The notes under the pieces were generated by a model, which saw only the letters and a program-made list of their open reading frames with translations, was not told the DNA's origin and ran no database searches. The position numbers and the translations under genes are program-made. DNA of 20,068 nt from Acidobacteriota bacterium (GTDB taxonomy: Bacteria; Acidobacteriota; Terriglobia; Terriglobales; Acidobacteriaceae): NCBI GenBank assembly GCA_021780095.1, contig JAJXZK010000231.1, positions 1 through 20,068 on the forward strand, in the 5' to 3' direction. Positions 1 to 9,010 of the stretch are shown one piece after another (position 1 is the stretch's first letter; every line of letters begins with the position of its first letter).

Positions 1-1226
1 GATCTTTCTTCCCCGGTCGCCAGCCGCACCATATTCGTAATGGAAAACCGCTCTAGGAGCGGTTCCACCCGGGCACGGCGCGCGGCAGCCGATTCCCGCC
101 GCACAATTTCCAGTGCCTCATTCAACCGCGTCAGGAACAAATTCTCGTCCCATAGCGTTGCAATGGAGCCTGTGCCTGCCAGCTGAATAATCCGTTCCAC
201 TTCGCTGCCGGAACTGCAGATGGCCAGCAAATGCACGCCTGCAGCTAGTAGGTTTGGCAGTTTCGACGGCAACGCCGCGCTTTCAGTTCCCTCCGCCTGC
301 GGAATAATCTGGATGGCCGAGCGCGCATACAACTCCGCCAGGTCCTGCTCCGCAACCAGCGGATGAAACTGCACTCGCGGTCCGGGCCGCCGTTCGTATT
401 CAGCTCGCAGACTTTCATAAAATGGGCCGCCGGAAAGCACATGAAACTGCACCTCCGGATGACGCTCCGCAGCCGCCTGCATCAACGCGACCAACTGCTG
501 CGAATTCTGCTTGTAACCCAGCGCTCCCGAATACACCACGTGCAATTTGTCCGGTGGAAATAGCGCGTCGAGATGGTGGGCGGTCGAAGCGGCCGCAATC
601 GCGCTATGGCTTGCCGTCAGCGTGATCGATGGATATTGCACCGCAATTTTCGCCGTATCCAGGCCGTACGATTGCTGCGCAATCCTCGCCATATCCTCTG
701 AAAAAAATATGCATAAATCCTGCGACCTAAACACGCGGCTTTCGACCGCATGAATCAAGTGAATGATCGCGCGGCGCACAAACCCTTTTTCCTGCGCCGC
801 CAAAATTCCTTGCAGATCGTGCACCACCGCCACCCGCCGCACGCGCTTGGGAAAAATGCGATTCAAAAACAAAACGAACAGGCTGGGGGGAAGAACGCTG
901 ACCACCACGTCTATCTTTTTTCTCCGTCGCCAAACACTGCGCGCGGCAAAGAATGCAAACCACGCTTCCAGCTTCAGTCGCCGCAACGGCATTGCCCTGG
1001 GATAGCGAATAGCAGCGCCGCCGCGCACAATCGTCATGCCTGGAATGCGCGCTTTGCTTCGCACTGGTATCCATGCTGGATACAGCGGATGGGAGCAGAT
1101 CACGGTGACCCCGTGGCCCTCCAACACAAACGCCTCCGCCAGGTGCTGATTCGCCTTTCCCGTGGAAATCAATTCTGGGTAAAAGAAGGGGGAGACGATA
1201 AGAATCTGTTGCTGCCAGTCGATCAC
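1..1226 (-). CDS. WcaI/WbuB-like glycosyltransferase family 4, 3'-truncated by window edge
   Basis: The frame is open for 408 codons with no stop before the left edge, so the C-terminus is missing. It begins at a GTG with AGGA six bases upstream; the preceding in-frame stop lies a few codons further up. The N-terminus reads ILIVSPFFYPELISTGKANQ, followed by LAEAFVLEGHGVTVICSHPLYP, which is the usual first Rossmann strand and acceptor loop of WcaI/WbuB-type GT4 enzymes. An HDLQG motif lies near residue 138, VYSGALGYKQN near 235 starts the donor-binding domain, and PSKLPNLLAAG near 325 matches the nucleotide-sugar binding segment. The family transfers sugars from nucleotide donors on the cytoplasmic face during exopolysaccharide or O-antigen assembly. 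Donor and acceptor cannot be told from the sequence. It is transcribed divergently from the ABC permease. Confidence 0.85.
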   Translation of the reverse strand, partial: MIDWQQQILIVSPFFYPELISTGKANQHLAEAFVLEGHGVTVICSHPLYPAWIPVRSKARIPGMTIVRGGAAIRYPRAMPLRRLKLEAWFAFFAARSVWRRRKKIDVVVSVLPPSLFVLFLNRIFPKRVRRVAVVHDLQGILAAQEKGFVRRAIIHLIHAVESRVFRSQDLCIFFSEDMARIAQQSYGLDTAKIAVQYPSITLTASHSAIAAASTAHHLDALFPPDKLHVVYSGALGYKQNSQQLVALMQAAAERHPEVQFHVLSGGPFYESLRAEYERRPGPRVQFHPLVAEQDLAELYARSAIQIIPQAEGTESAALPSKLPNLLAAGVHLLAICSSGSEVERIIQLAGTGSIATLWDENLFLTRLNEALEIVRRESAAARRARVEPLLERFSITNMVRLATGEER

Positions 1227-1491
1227 ACGCGCGTCCTGTATGGTCCATCCGGAAGTTCAGCGCCGCGCGGTGCGCCTTGCTCCACCTGCGCGGGTAGCGA
1301 AAACACACTCATGCCTTCATGAGGCGTTCTGGCTGCCTCTTGCGGCTCCATCCAACTTACGAAATAGCTACTGCTACGATACCACCCGACCTCGAAACTC
1401 CGCGTTTCTTATTCCTTTAAGAATACGTCCGCTTCCATTCAGTTACCTGGAAATCTTCGACAGGTGGGAACCGTCATTTACAATCACTTGG
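1227..1491. other. Intergenic region between divergent glycosyltransferase and permease genes
   Basis: This 265-base gap must hold promoters for both flanking genes. I see no convincing -35/-10 pair. The permease frame is open throughout it, but the translation is Arg/Pro-rich and unlike any permease N-terminus, so I treat it as non-coding. Confidence 0.4.
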
Positions 1492-2337
1492 ATGCAGTCC
1501 CTGCGTTTCCAGCCACTCGCGATCTTTGGCATCATTTTGCTAACGATCTTTGTCGCGCTGGCCATTTTTGCCCCTTGGATCGCTCCGTTCGATCCTGCGG
1601 CGATCCACCTGCATGCGCGCCTGCAATCCCCTTCTGCCCCCCACTGGTTTGGCACTGATGAACTGGGCCGGGACATCCTCTCCCGCGTCATTTACGGCAC
1701 TCGCATTTCGCTCTTCGTTGCAACTTCAGTCGTCTCGATTGCACTGTTCTTCGGCGTGATCTTCGGTTCCATCGCCGGATTCTACGGCGGCTGGCTCGAT
1801 GCGTTTTTAAACGTCCTTGTTATGAACACCTTCATGGCGCTTCCCGGAATTCTGATCGCTATTGCGCTCGTCGCCTTCCTCGGCCCCGGCATGACCAACT
1901 TGATTCTGGCCCTATCGATTACTGGCTGGGTGGGCTACGCCCGCCTGGTCCGCGCCCAGGTATTAGCCGTCCGCGAGCGAGAATTTGTCGAAGCCGCCCG
2001 CGCCATAGGAGCGACAAATCTGCGGATAATCACCCGCCACATTCTGCCGAATATCATCCAGCCTGTCATGGTGCAAGCCGCCATCGGCATGGCCGGAACC
2101 ATTCTGGCGGAGGCCACTCTCAGTTTCCTCGGCCTCGGAGTGCCGCCGCCCATGCCTAGTTGGGGAGTCATGCTGAACGATGCGCGAGCCCATTTATTTG
2201 ACGCGCCCCACATGGTCATCTTCCCGGCCATCGCCATCATGCTGGCGGTTTTGTCCTTCAATTTTATCGGCGACAGCCTGCGCGACCAGCTGGATCCACG
2301 CACCCGCGTGGCCGTCGGCGTTGGCGCAAACTACTAG
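1492..2337 (+). CDS. Dipeptide/oligopeptide ABC transporter permease, DppC/OppC type
   Basis: Inner-membrane permease of the binding-protein-dependent peptide/nickel (Dpp/Opp) importer family, 281 residues from ATG 1492, the usual family length. It has an N-terminal membrane segment (about residues 9-30), the conserved HWFGTDELGRDILSRVIYGTR block (51-71), further hydrophobic helices, and the EAA cytoplasmic loop EFVEAARAIGATN...LPN (about 164-187) that contacts the ATPase. The frame stays open 84 codons upstream to another ATG at 1240, but that extension is Arg/Pro-rich and not permease-like, so the later start is chosen although no good Shine-Dalgarno precedes it. There is no DppB permease, binding protein or ATPase adjacent; the only related gene in the window is the ATPase at 10864. 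Substrate is unknown. Confidence 0.9.
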   Translation: MQSLRFQPLAIFGIILLTIFVALAIFAPWIAPFDPAAIHLHARLQSPSAPHWFGTDELGRDILSRVIYGTRISLFVATSVVSIALFFGVIFGSIAGFYGGWLDAFLNVLVMNTFMALPGILIAIALVAFLGPGMTNLILALSITGWVGYARLVRAQVLAVREREFVEAARAIGATNLRIITRHILPNIIQPVMVQAAIGMAGTILAEATLSFLGLGVPPPMPSWGVMLNDARAHLFDAPHMVIFPAIAIMLAVLSFNFIGDSLRDQLDPRTRVAVGVGANY

Positions 2338-2345
2338 GCCCTGAT

Positions 2346-2804
2346 ATGCGCATCGGCGTCATCTCCGATACCCACGGGCTCTTGCGTCCGGAAGCTGTCC
2401 AGGCTCTCGCCGGTTGCGCCCACATCCTTCATGCCGGGGACGTGGGCAACGATGACATTCTCGACGCTCTACAAACCATCGCGCCACTGACCGCGATTCG
2501 CGGCAACGTGGACCACAGCGGAATCTGCGGCAAGCTGCCTGCCACCGAAACCATTGAGCTCGATGGGAAACTGATTTACATGCTTCACGCACGCGAGGAT
2601 CTGGACCTGCATCCACATGCCGCCGGCATAGCTGCCGTCATCTTCGGCCACTCCCACCAGCCGGAGATTTCCTGGTCCAACGGCGTCCTCTACTTCAATC
2701 CAGGAAGCGCAGGCCCACGCCGCTTCACTCTCCCCGTCGCTCTCGGAATTCTGGAATGCGCCCAGGACGGCCTCACTCCCCGCATTGTGCCACTATTGCC
2801 GTAG
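2346..2804 (+). CDS. YfcE/MJ0936-like metallophosphoesterase
   Basis: A 152-residue calcineurin-like phosphoesterase, the full size for the compact YfcE/MJ0936 group. The metal-binding motifs appear in order: DTHG (residues 8-11), GDVGN near 32, GNVDH near 54, a His in MLHARED near 79, and GHSH near 101. The family binds two divalent metals and hydrolyses phosphodiesters; the physiological substrate is usually unknown. It starts eight bases after the permease stop and so is probably cotranscribed, but this does not imply a shared function. No clear Shine-Dalgarno precedes the ATG. It converges on purU. Confidence 0.88.
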   Translation: MRIGVISDTHGLLRPEAVQALAGCAHILHAGDVGNDDILDALQTIAPLTAIRGNVDHSGICGKLPATETIELDGKLIYMLHAREDLDLHPHAAGIAAVIFGHSHQPEISWSNGVLYFNPGSAGPRRFTLPVALGILECAQDGLTPRIVPLLP

Positions 2805-2855
2805 GTGAAACGCAATTCTGCCGAACTGCGCCGTCGATGCGGGCGCGACTTCAAT

Positions 2856-3713
2856 TTAAGCGAAAATGACCGTCTTGTTGGCGTAGCAAAGGATGCGCCG
2901 CGCCAGATGCCACTGCACCGCCCGAGACAAAACCATGCGCTCCAGGTCTCTTCCCTTTTGGATTAACCCAGGCAGTTGATCGTTCTGCGACACCCGCGCG
3001 ACATCCTGCTCAATAATCGGCCCGTCGTCCAGAATCTCCGTCACATAATGGCTGGTAGCGCCAATCAGTTTCACTCCCCGCGCAAACGCCGCATGGTACG
3101 GTTTTGCACCCGTGAATGCCGGCAGAAAAGAGTGATGCACATTGATGATCTTCTGCGGGTACGCCGCAACAAACTTTGGCGACAACACTTGCATGTAGCG
3201 CGCCAGCACCACCAGATCCACATTGTTCACTGCCAGCAGTTTCATCTGCTGCTCTTCCACCTGTTCTCGTATCCCGGCGTTTGTCGGCCGGTAGTGAAAC
3301 GGAACCTGGTAAAACTCTGCCAGCGATCTCGCCTTCTCGTGGTTGCTCACGATCATCGATAGCTGACTGTGAAATTCTCCATTCTGATGGCGATAGAGCA
3401 GATCCGCCAGGCAGTGCAAATACTGCGATACAAAGATGGCCACGTTCTCAGCAGCCTCGGCGAAATGCAGACTCCAATTCAGCCGCAACTGTTCCGCCAA
3501 CGGACCGAACGCGCGCTGGAACTGGGCCGCATCACAATCTGCTTTTTCGGTGCTGAATTCCACCCTCATAAAAAACAGTCCCAGCTCGACATCCTGGTGT
3601 TGATCTGCATTCAGCACATTGGCGTCATATTCGTGAACAAGAAAATTCGCGATGGCAGCTACCAGACCTTTCCTGTCCGGACAGTCGATCAGCAAAATAG
3701 CAGTTTTGGGCAT
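2856..3713 (-). CDS. purU: Formyltetrahydrofolate deformylase
   Basis: Hydrolyses 10-formyltetrahydrofolate to formate and tetrahydrofolate, balancing the cytoplasmic one-carbon pool and supplying formate for purine synthesis. The protein has 285 residues, normal for PurU. Residues 1-80 form an ACT-like regulatory domain (ILLIDCPDRKGLVAAIANFL). The formyltransferase-fold domain carries INVHHSFLPAFTGAKPY, with Asn191 and His193, and LDDGPIIEQD, with Asp229; the His-to-Asp spacing of 36 matches that of the related glycinamide ribonucleotide transformylases. A GTG four codons upstream is possible, but GAGG lies six bases before ATG 3713, which supports the ATG. It is divergent from the DUF4142 genes with about 144 bases between. 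Confidence 0.93.
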   Translation of the reverse strand: MPKTAILLIDCPDRKGLVAAIANFLVHEYDANVLNADQHQDVELGLFFMRVEFSTEKADCDAAQFQRAFGPLAEQLRLNWSLHFAEAAENVAIFVSQYLHCLADLLYRHQNGEFHSQLSMIVSNHEKARSLAEFYQVPFHYRPTNAGIREQVEEQQMKLLAVNNVDLVVLARYMQVLSPKFVAAYPQKIINVHHSFLPAFTGAKPYHAAFARGVKLIGATSHYVTEILDDGPIIEQDVARVSQNDQLPGLIQKGRDLERMVLSRAVQWHLARRILCYANKTVIFA

Positions 3714-3857
3714 CAAATACCTCACATCGATTATCGCCTTTATTTGCTTCGGAATAGGGCAGTTGTCGGCGTGAACCGCACCGGATTGAAACGGAATCTC
3801 CCTGGTCGGGCAACCGAGGTATCCCGTCGCGGCTCATAGTTAGCAAGGGAGAACCAC

Positions 3858-4358
3858 ATGGTACGTAGAACGTTTATGGTCGCAGCACTGATCGCGGGAA
3901 TGATCCCCGCGGCATTCGCTCAGCTCTCAGGCACCGATAAGTCGTTTCTCAACAAAACCGCAAGAGCCAATAACTACGAGATACAGGCCGCGAAACTTGC
4001 TCAATCGATGAGCACCAACGATACCTACAAAACCTATGCACAGATGATGATTGACGACCATACTCAGGCCGCGCAGCAACTCGAGGCTGCAGCCTCCCAA
4101 GCTGATCCGTCTTTTCAGTTGCCTACCAACGTCTCTCATGCGGATCAGACGAAGCTCGACACGCTGAAGAACGCAAAGAATTACTTCGACGTGAAATATC
4201 GGAAGCAGATGATCCAGAGCCATGCAACCCTGCACAGTTTTTTCCAGGACTATTTGCAGGGAGCAAATTCCAATGCTTCCATCAAGGGGGTCATTTCAAA
4301 CTTGCAGCCGGTCGTGCAGAAGCACTGGGATGCCGCGAAGAAGCTTCCCAAACAATAA
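3858..4358 (+). CDS. Secreted DUF4142 protein, first of a tandem pair
   Basis: A 166-residue exported protein. The N-terminus is a clear signal peptide (MVRRTFMVAALIAGMIPAAFA, predicted cleavage before Gln-Leu-Ser). The rest is a helical DUF4142 domain: TDKSFLNKTARANNYEIQAAKLA, then YAQMMIDDHTQAAQQL, and a C-terminal helix ending in HWDAAKKLPK. DUF4142 members are predicted periplasmic ferritin-like helical bundles of unknown function. AGGGAG sits six bases before the ATG. The next gene is a diverged paralogue, so this looks like local duplication. The DDHTQA segment is kept here but not in the second copy. Confidence 0.85.
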   Translation: MVRRTFMVAALIAGMIPAAFAQLSGTDKSFLNKTARANNYEIQAAKLAQSMSTNDTYKTYAQMMIDDHTQAAQQLEAAASQADPSFQLPTNVSHADQTKLDTLKNAKNYFDVKYRKQMIQSHATLHSFFQDYLQGANSNASIKGVISNLQPVVQKHWDAAKKLPKQ

Positions 4359-4517
4359 AAAAGACACCTAGTTTGTAACAAGATACGCTTGGCGCCTCCC
4401 GATGGGTTAGGCGACATTCCAACAGTTCGATATCCTGAGCATAGCGAACGTTCCGAGTTTCAGGGCGACCGTATATTTGTGCCCCGGCTCCAAATGAAGC
4501 AAGGGAGATTGAACATT

Positions 4518-5021
4518 ATGGCAAGTAGATTCTTTCTGGTTGTGGCTTGTATTGCAGGACTCATTCCAACTGCTTTCGGACAGCTTACAAGTCGCGACAG
4601 AACGTTCATAACGAACGCCGCGCAAGCCAACAACTTTCAAATTGAAGCGGCTCTGCTCGCCAATGAATACAGCAGTAATCCAGAGTGTCGGCGATATGCG
4701 ACGGAAATTGCCAATGCTCAGACAGAGGAAACCGGTCAGCTTCAATCCACTGTCGCGGACCAGAATTCCACAATGAAGCTTCCTAGCGGTCTGTCGCCCA
4801 CGGGGCAGCGCCAGTTGAACGCGCTTAAAAATTCGAAAAACGTCGATGCCACGTTTCGGAATGAAATCATGTCGTCCTATTCGTCTACCATCCGGATGTA
4901 CCAGGACTACATCGAGCAGCCCGACGCGAATGAGGAGTTGACGCGGATGGCGCAGGAACTGCTCCCCAAGTTTGAGCAACATTTGGAAGATGCCAGGGAT
5001 CTGGATCTGGCCCCGCAATAG
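4518..5021 (+). CDS. Secreted DUF4142 protein, second of a tandem pair
   Basis: A 167-residue exported paralogue of the preceding gene. The start at 4518 gives a signal peptide (MASRFFLVVACIAGLIPTAFG) that aligns with its neighbour's; the frame is open a further 43 codons upstream but that part does not resemble DUF4142. AGGGAG lies ten bases before the ATG, in the same local context (agcaagggaga) as in the first copy. The mature part begins QLTSRDRTFITNAAQANNFQIEAALLA, parallel to QLSGTDKSFLNKTARANNYEIQAAKLA in copy one. The acidic His-containing motif of copy one (DDHTQA) is replaced by IANAQTEETG, so the two may not be equivalent. Function is unknown. Confidence 0.82.
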   Translation: MASRFFLVVACIAGLIPTAFGQLTSRDRTFITNAAQANNFQIEAALLANEYSSNPECRRYATEIANAQTEETGQLQSTVADQNSTMKLPSGLSPTGQRQLNALKNSKNVDATFRNEIMSSYSSTIRMYQDYIEQPDANEELTRMAQELLPKFEQHLEDARDLDLAPQ

Positions 5022-5055
5022 GCCTGCCGCCCCGACTGCGAGCGCTACAGGCCTA
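5019..5055. repeat. Inverted repeat between convergent genes
   Basis: TAGGCCT (5019-5025) and AGGCCTA (5049-5055) are perfect complements separated by 23 bases. The left arm includes the DUF4142 stop codon, and the right arm lies just inside the end of the convergent SDR gene. With no T-run this is at best a weak bidirectional terminator. Confidence 0.35.
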
Positions 5056-5770
5056 GTCCGCCGTCGACTCCGAGAACCTGTCCCGTGATGAAGTGGGGTC
5101 CAGTCGCGAAGAACAGTACCGCGGCCGCCACGTCCTCTGGCTTTCCATTGCGACCCATAGGAGTTTTAGCGGCAAAATGCTCGTAGTCCGGATGGACTTC
5201 TCCGTTGGTGATCATGCCCGGAGCGACACAATTCACGCTGATCTCCGGCGCAAATGCTTTTGACATCGTCTGCGTCAGCATATGCAGCGCCGCCTTCGAG
5301 GTGGAGTAGTGCGCGTGCGTCGCCCAGGGATGCGAACCGCCCAGCGAGCCGATGTTGATGATACGGCCACGCCTCGCCTTCAATTGCGGATGTGCCGCCT
5401 GCGCCATCAGGAATGCGCCGCGCGTGTTGGTCTCAAACATCTCGTCCCACTGCTCGACCGAGATGGATTCCAGCGGGGCCGTTGCAAACATGCCTGCATT
5501 GTTGACCAGTAGATCAACACGGCCAAACTCATCGACCACCGCCGCCACCGCGGCCCGTACCGAGGCAGGGTCCCGCACATCGCAGCGCAGCGCCATCGAC
5601 CGCTGACCGGTCAATCCTAATTCCCGCAGCGTCTGCTGGGCCGCTGTGTCGGATTCGCGATAGGTAATGGCAACATCGGCTCCGGCCTCGGCCAGGGTGC
5701 GGGCCAGCACGCGGCCAATCTTCCGCGCCGCGCCCGTAACCAGCGCGACTTTGCCATTTAATGCGTGCAT
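5045..5770 (-). CDS. Short-chain dehydrogenase/reductase (SDR)
   Basis: A 241-residue classical SDR, full length, probably NADPH-dependent and cytoplasmic. It shows the cofactor-binding TGAARKIG (residues 12-19), NNAG (90-93), and the catalytic tetrad Asn115, Ser142, Tyr155, Lys159 (YSTSK). The C-terminus (GQVLGVDGGLGL) is typical of FabG-like and pteridine-reductase-like members, and the basic residues in TGAARKIGR recall the pteridine reductase branch; substrate cannot be assigned from the sequence. The next gene downstream on this strand is absent: it converges with the DUF4142 pair. The upstream secreted-protein gene ends 52 bases away on the same strand, so cotranscription is possible. 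Confidence 0.88.
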   Translation of the reverse strand: MHALNGKVALVTGAARKIGRVLARTLAEAGADVAITYRESDTAAQQTLRELGLTGQRSMALRCDVRDPASVRAAVAAVVDEFGRVDLLVNNAGMFATAPLESISVEQWDEMFETNTRGAFLMAQAAHPQLKARRGRIINIGSLGGSHPWATHAHYSTSKAALHMLTQTMSKAFAPEISVNCVAPGMITNGEVHPDYEHFAAKTPMGRNGKPEDVAAAVLFFATGPHFITGQVLGVDGGLGL

Positions 5771-5822
5771 GATGATTTCATCCGAACGTCACCGTTGTTT
5801 CGCAATCAGGTCCGTCTTCCAG

Positions 5823-6338
5823 TTAATTTTTCTTCTTGGGAGCAGGCTCCAACAGAGGGCTATCGGCTGGCTCGGCGTGACCCATTTGTGCCTTCGGAAC
5901 GTTATCCTGCACGTCGGCGTTCGGATGGTTTTTGGTGTAAACGGAGTATTGCTGATCCGGCGGCAGCAATTTGACCGTGATTGACTTCTCGCTGTCGGGG
6001 ACATCGTACTTTTGCCCGAAGGTCCGATAACCCTGCATAATCACCTGCACCAGCACCTGCGAGCCAGTAGGAACGATGCTCAGCGTCGCCACTCCCTCAT
6101 CGTTGGTCTTCAACTCCATGTTCCCTTCCTGCGTATCCCCCAGAGCAGGATGAAAGACCACGGCAGCATTTTTCAACGGCTTGCCGTCCGCTGCCCGCAG
6201 CACCGTCACGGTTACCTTCGACATCGGCGGTGGCGGCTTGTATTTTCTGTGACGGTCTGCATGGCTGGAAGGAGCTGCGAACAAGGCCGCTGCCAAAACC
6301 ATCATGACCGCGATGGAACGATGCTGAAATCTGCGCAT
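5823..6338 (-). CDS. Secreted carboxypeptidase-regulatory-like (Ig-like) domain protein
   Basis: A 171-residue exported protein. A signal peptide occupies about residues 1-27 (IAVMMVLAAALFAAPSSHA). A Pro-rich linker (KYKPPPPM) follows, then a beta-sandwich of the carboxypeptidase-regulatory/Cna-B kind: VTVTVLRAADGKPLKNAAVVF, DEGVATLSIVPTGSQVLVQVIMQGY, SITVKLLPP. Such domains usually assist adhesion or folding and are not catalytic; acidobacterial genomes often have many. The C-terminal tail ends in Pro and Lys (EPAPKKKN). I know of no specific function. The best Shine-Dalgarno candidate (GGAG) is 13 bases upstream, which is long. Confidence 0.7.
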   Translation of the reverse strand: MRRFQHRSIAVMMVLAAALFAAPSSHADRHRKYKPPPPMSKVTVTVLRAADGKPLKNAAVVFHPALGDTQEGNMELKTNDEGVATLSIVPTGSQVLVQVIMQGYRTFGQKYDVPDSEKSITVKLLPPDQQYSVYTKNHPNADVQDNVPKAQMGHAEPADSPLLEPAPKKKN

Positions 6339-6582
6339 GCGTTGATTCTAACTCCGTTGAGCGCGCACGAAAAATGGTGCGCCTGATCCTTTGATATTTG
6401 CTGCGGTTCGCCTTTTACAGACTGACTTTAGGCGGTACATCGATTCGGTCCCAGGTCTACCATTCCACGGCCGGCGATCTGGACGCCAAACCGCTCTGGC
6501 TTGCAAATCTCGATTTATTTGACTATATCAGCCTGGCACGAAAGAAATCTGAGTGATTTACACTAATATTCATGAGATTCGC
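6339..6582. other. Intergenic stretch upstream of the groESL promoter
   Basis: Together with the promoter and leader this forms a 393-base gap between the secreted-protein gene and groES. The first 244 bases become AT-rich toward the groESL promoter. I see no gene, RNA or repeat in it; the promoter for the minus-strand gene should lie near 6340-6400 but I cannot identify it. Confidence 0.5.
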
Positions 6583-6612
6583 TTGACAATCATCGCTCCC
6601 GCAGCCTAATCT
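6583..6612 (+). promoter_or_regulatory. Sigma-70-type promoter of groESL
   Basis: A perfect -35 hexamer TTGACA (6583-6588) and TAATCT (6607-6612) as the -10, separated by 18 bases. Transcription would start near 6619, inside the CIRCE element, giving a leader of about 110 bases before groES. Confidence 0.82.
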
Positions 6613-6637
6613 AGCACTCGAAGGCGAGGAGTGCTAA
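6611..6637 (+). promoter_or_regulatory. CIRCE operator (HrcA binding site)
   Basis: CTAGCACTC, nine bases (gaaggcgag), then GAGTGCTAA. This matches the CIRCE consensus TTAGCACTC-N9-GAGTGCTAA with a single mismatch at the first position. It overlaps the -10 hexamer and the predicted start site, the classical arrangement for repression of groESL by HrcA. hrcA itself is not in the window. Confidence 0.95.
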
Positions 6638-6731
6638 TTGCCCGCGCCAGACGGATCCAATCTGCCCCATCGAACCGGATCCATCCGGAAGTATCGCAAC
6701 GCAAACTGTTAAGAATAAGGAGAAATGTATT

Positions 6732-7052
6732 ATGGCAGGTACAAAATCTACGGTAGCTACGTCCCTGACGCCGCTGCATGATCGTGTCGTAGTCCGGCGC
6801 ATTGAAGAAGGCGAAACCGTCCGCGGTGGCATCATCATCCCCGACTCCGCCAAAGAAAAGCCCCAGGAAGGCGAAATTATCGCCGTCGGCAAAGGCAAAT
6901 CAAACGATGAAGGCAAAGTTTTCCCCTTGGACGTCAAGGCCGGCGATCATGTCCTGTTCGGAAAGTATTCCGGAACGGAAATCAAAATCGATGGCGAAGA
7001 TTTCCTCATTATGAGGGAAGAAGAAATTCTCGGCATCCTGCATAAGAAGTAA
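6732..7052 (+). CDS. groES: Co-chaperonin GroES (Hsp10)
   Basis: A 106-residue GroES, slightly longer than the usual ~97 because of an N-terminal extension ([12 protein letters not shown]) before the conserved [15 protein letters not shown]. The mobile loop that contacts GroEL ([23 protein letters not shown], about residues 25-47) is intact, as are [10 protein letters not shown] and the C-terminal [14 protein letters not shown]. It forms the heptameric lid of the GroEL folding chamber in the cytoplasm. AAGGAG stands nine bases before the ATG. Expression should be heat-inducible through the CIRCE/HrcA site upstream. groEL follows 119 bases downstream, beyond a hairpin with a T-run. Confidence 0.97.
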   Translation: MAGTKSTVATSLTPLHDRVVVRRIEEGETVRGGIIIPDSAKEKPQEGEIIAVGKGKSNDEGKVFPLDVKAGDHVLFGKYSGTEIKIDGEDFLIMREEEILGILHKK

Positions 7053-7079
7053 GCGCGGCCTAATCGCCCGCTTTTTTTT
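7052..7079 (+). terminator. Terminator/attenuator-like hairpin between groES and groEL
   Basis: agcgcggc pairs with gcccgct across the loop ctaatc, giving about seven base pairs with one bulged C, followed directly by eight T residues (7072-7079). The shape is that of an intrinsic terminator placed immediately after the groES stop. Partial termination here would leave groES mRNA in excess of groEL; alternatively groEL has its own promoter. Confidence 0.65.
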
Positions 7080-7085
7080 GTGCCC

Positions 7086-7099
7086 TGTTGCAGGCAACA
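7086..7099. repeat. Inverted repeat in groES-groEL spacer
   Basis: TGTTGC-ag-GCAACA, perfect six-base arms with a two-base centre, seven bases after the T-run of the attenuator. It resembles a small operator half-site pair, but no factor is known. Confidence 0.4.
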
Positions 7100-7111
7100 C
7101 AAGCGACATAA

Positions 7112-8845
<1,734 letters not shown>

Positions 8846-8864
8846 GACTTCGCGTCCAGCAAAC

Positions 8865-8879
8865 TGCGCCTTCGGCGCA
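8865..8879 (+). terminator. Stable UUCG hairpin after groEL
   Basis: TGCGC-CTTCGG-CGCA: a short stem closed by a cUUCGg loop, a very stable RNA tetraloop. It has no T-run, so it more likely protects the 3' end or pauses polymerase just ahead of the true terminator. Confidence 0.5.
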
Positions 8880-8889
8880 AAGCAACTGC

Positions 8890-8918
8890 AAAGGCCCTGC
8901 AGCGATGCGGGGCCTTTT
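8890..8918 (+). terminator. Intrinsic terminator of groESL
   Basis: AAAGGCCC pairs with GGGCCTTT around an 11-12 base loop, ending in TTTT. It lies 45 bases after the groEL stop. Confidence 0.8.
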
Positions 8919-8955
8919 GCTTGCTGTTGCCTTGCGAGTCATTTCCCGGCATCCT

Positions 8956-8989
8956 ATTGATTAGGTAGCATTTTGAACGCAAAATCAAT
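8956..8989. promoter_or_regulatory. Nested inverted repeats, possible operator
   Basis: ATTTTG-aacg-CAAAAT (8970-8985) is a perfect inverted repeat, and ATTGATT (8956-8962) pairs with AATCAAT (8983-8989), sharing three bases with it. The AT-rich element ends about 20 bases before the start codon of the YfdX-like gene, in the likely promoter or leader. The binding factor is unknown. Confidence 0.4.
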
Positions 8990-9010
8990 GATCAAATGAG
9001 AGGAACCTCC

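Noticed and set aside
1240..1491. In-frame 84-codon extension of the permease gene to ATG 1240
   Set aside because: The translation is Arg/Pro-rich, has no membrane segment and overlaps the leader of the divergent gene; family length fits the start at 1492.
2828..2846. GCGCC/GGCGC hairpin between convergent phosphoesterase and purU genes
   Set aside because: Five-pair stem without T-run on either strand; frequent by chance at this GC content.
4407..5018. 203-codon frame opposite the second DUF4142 gene
   Set aside because: Antisense shadow of a gene with a clear signal peptide and family; no supporting ribosome-binding site.
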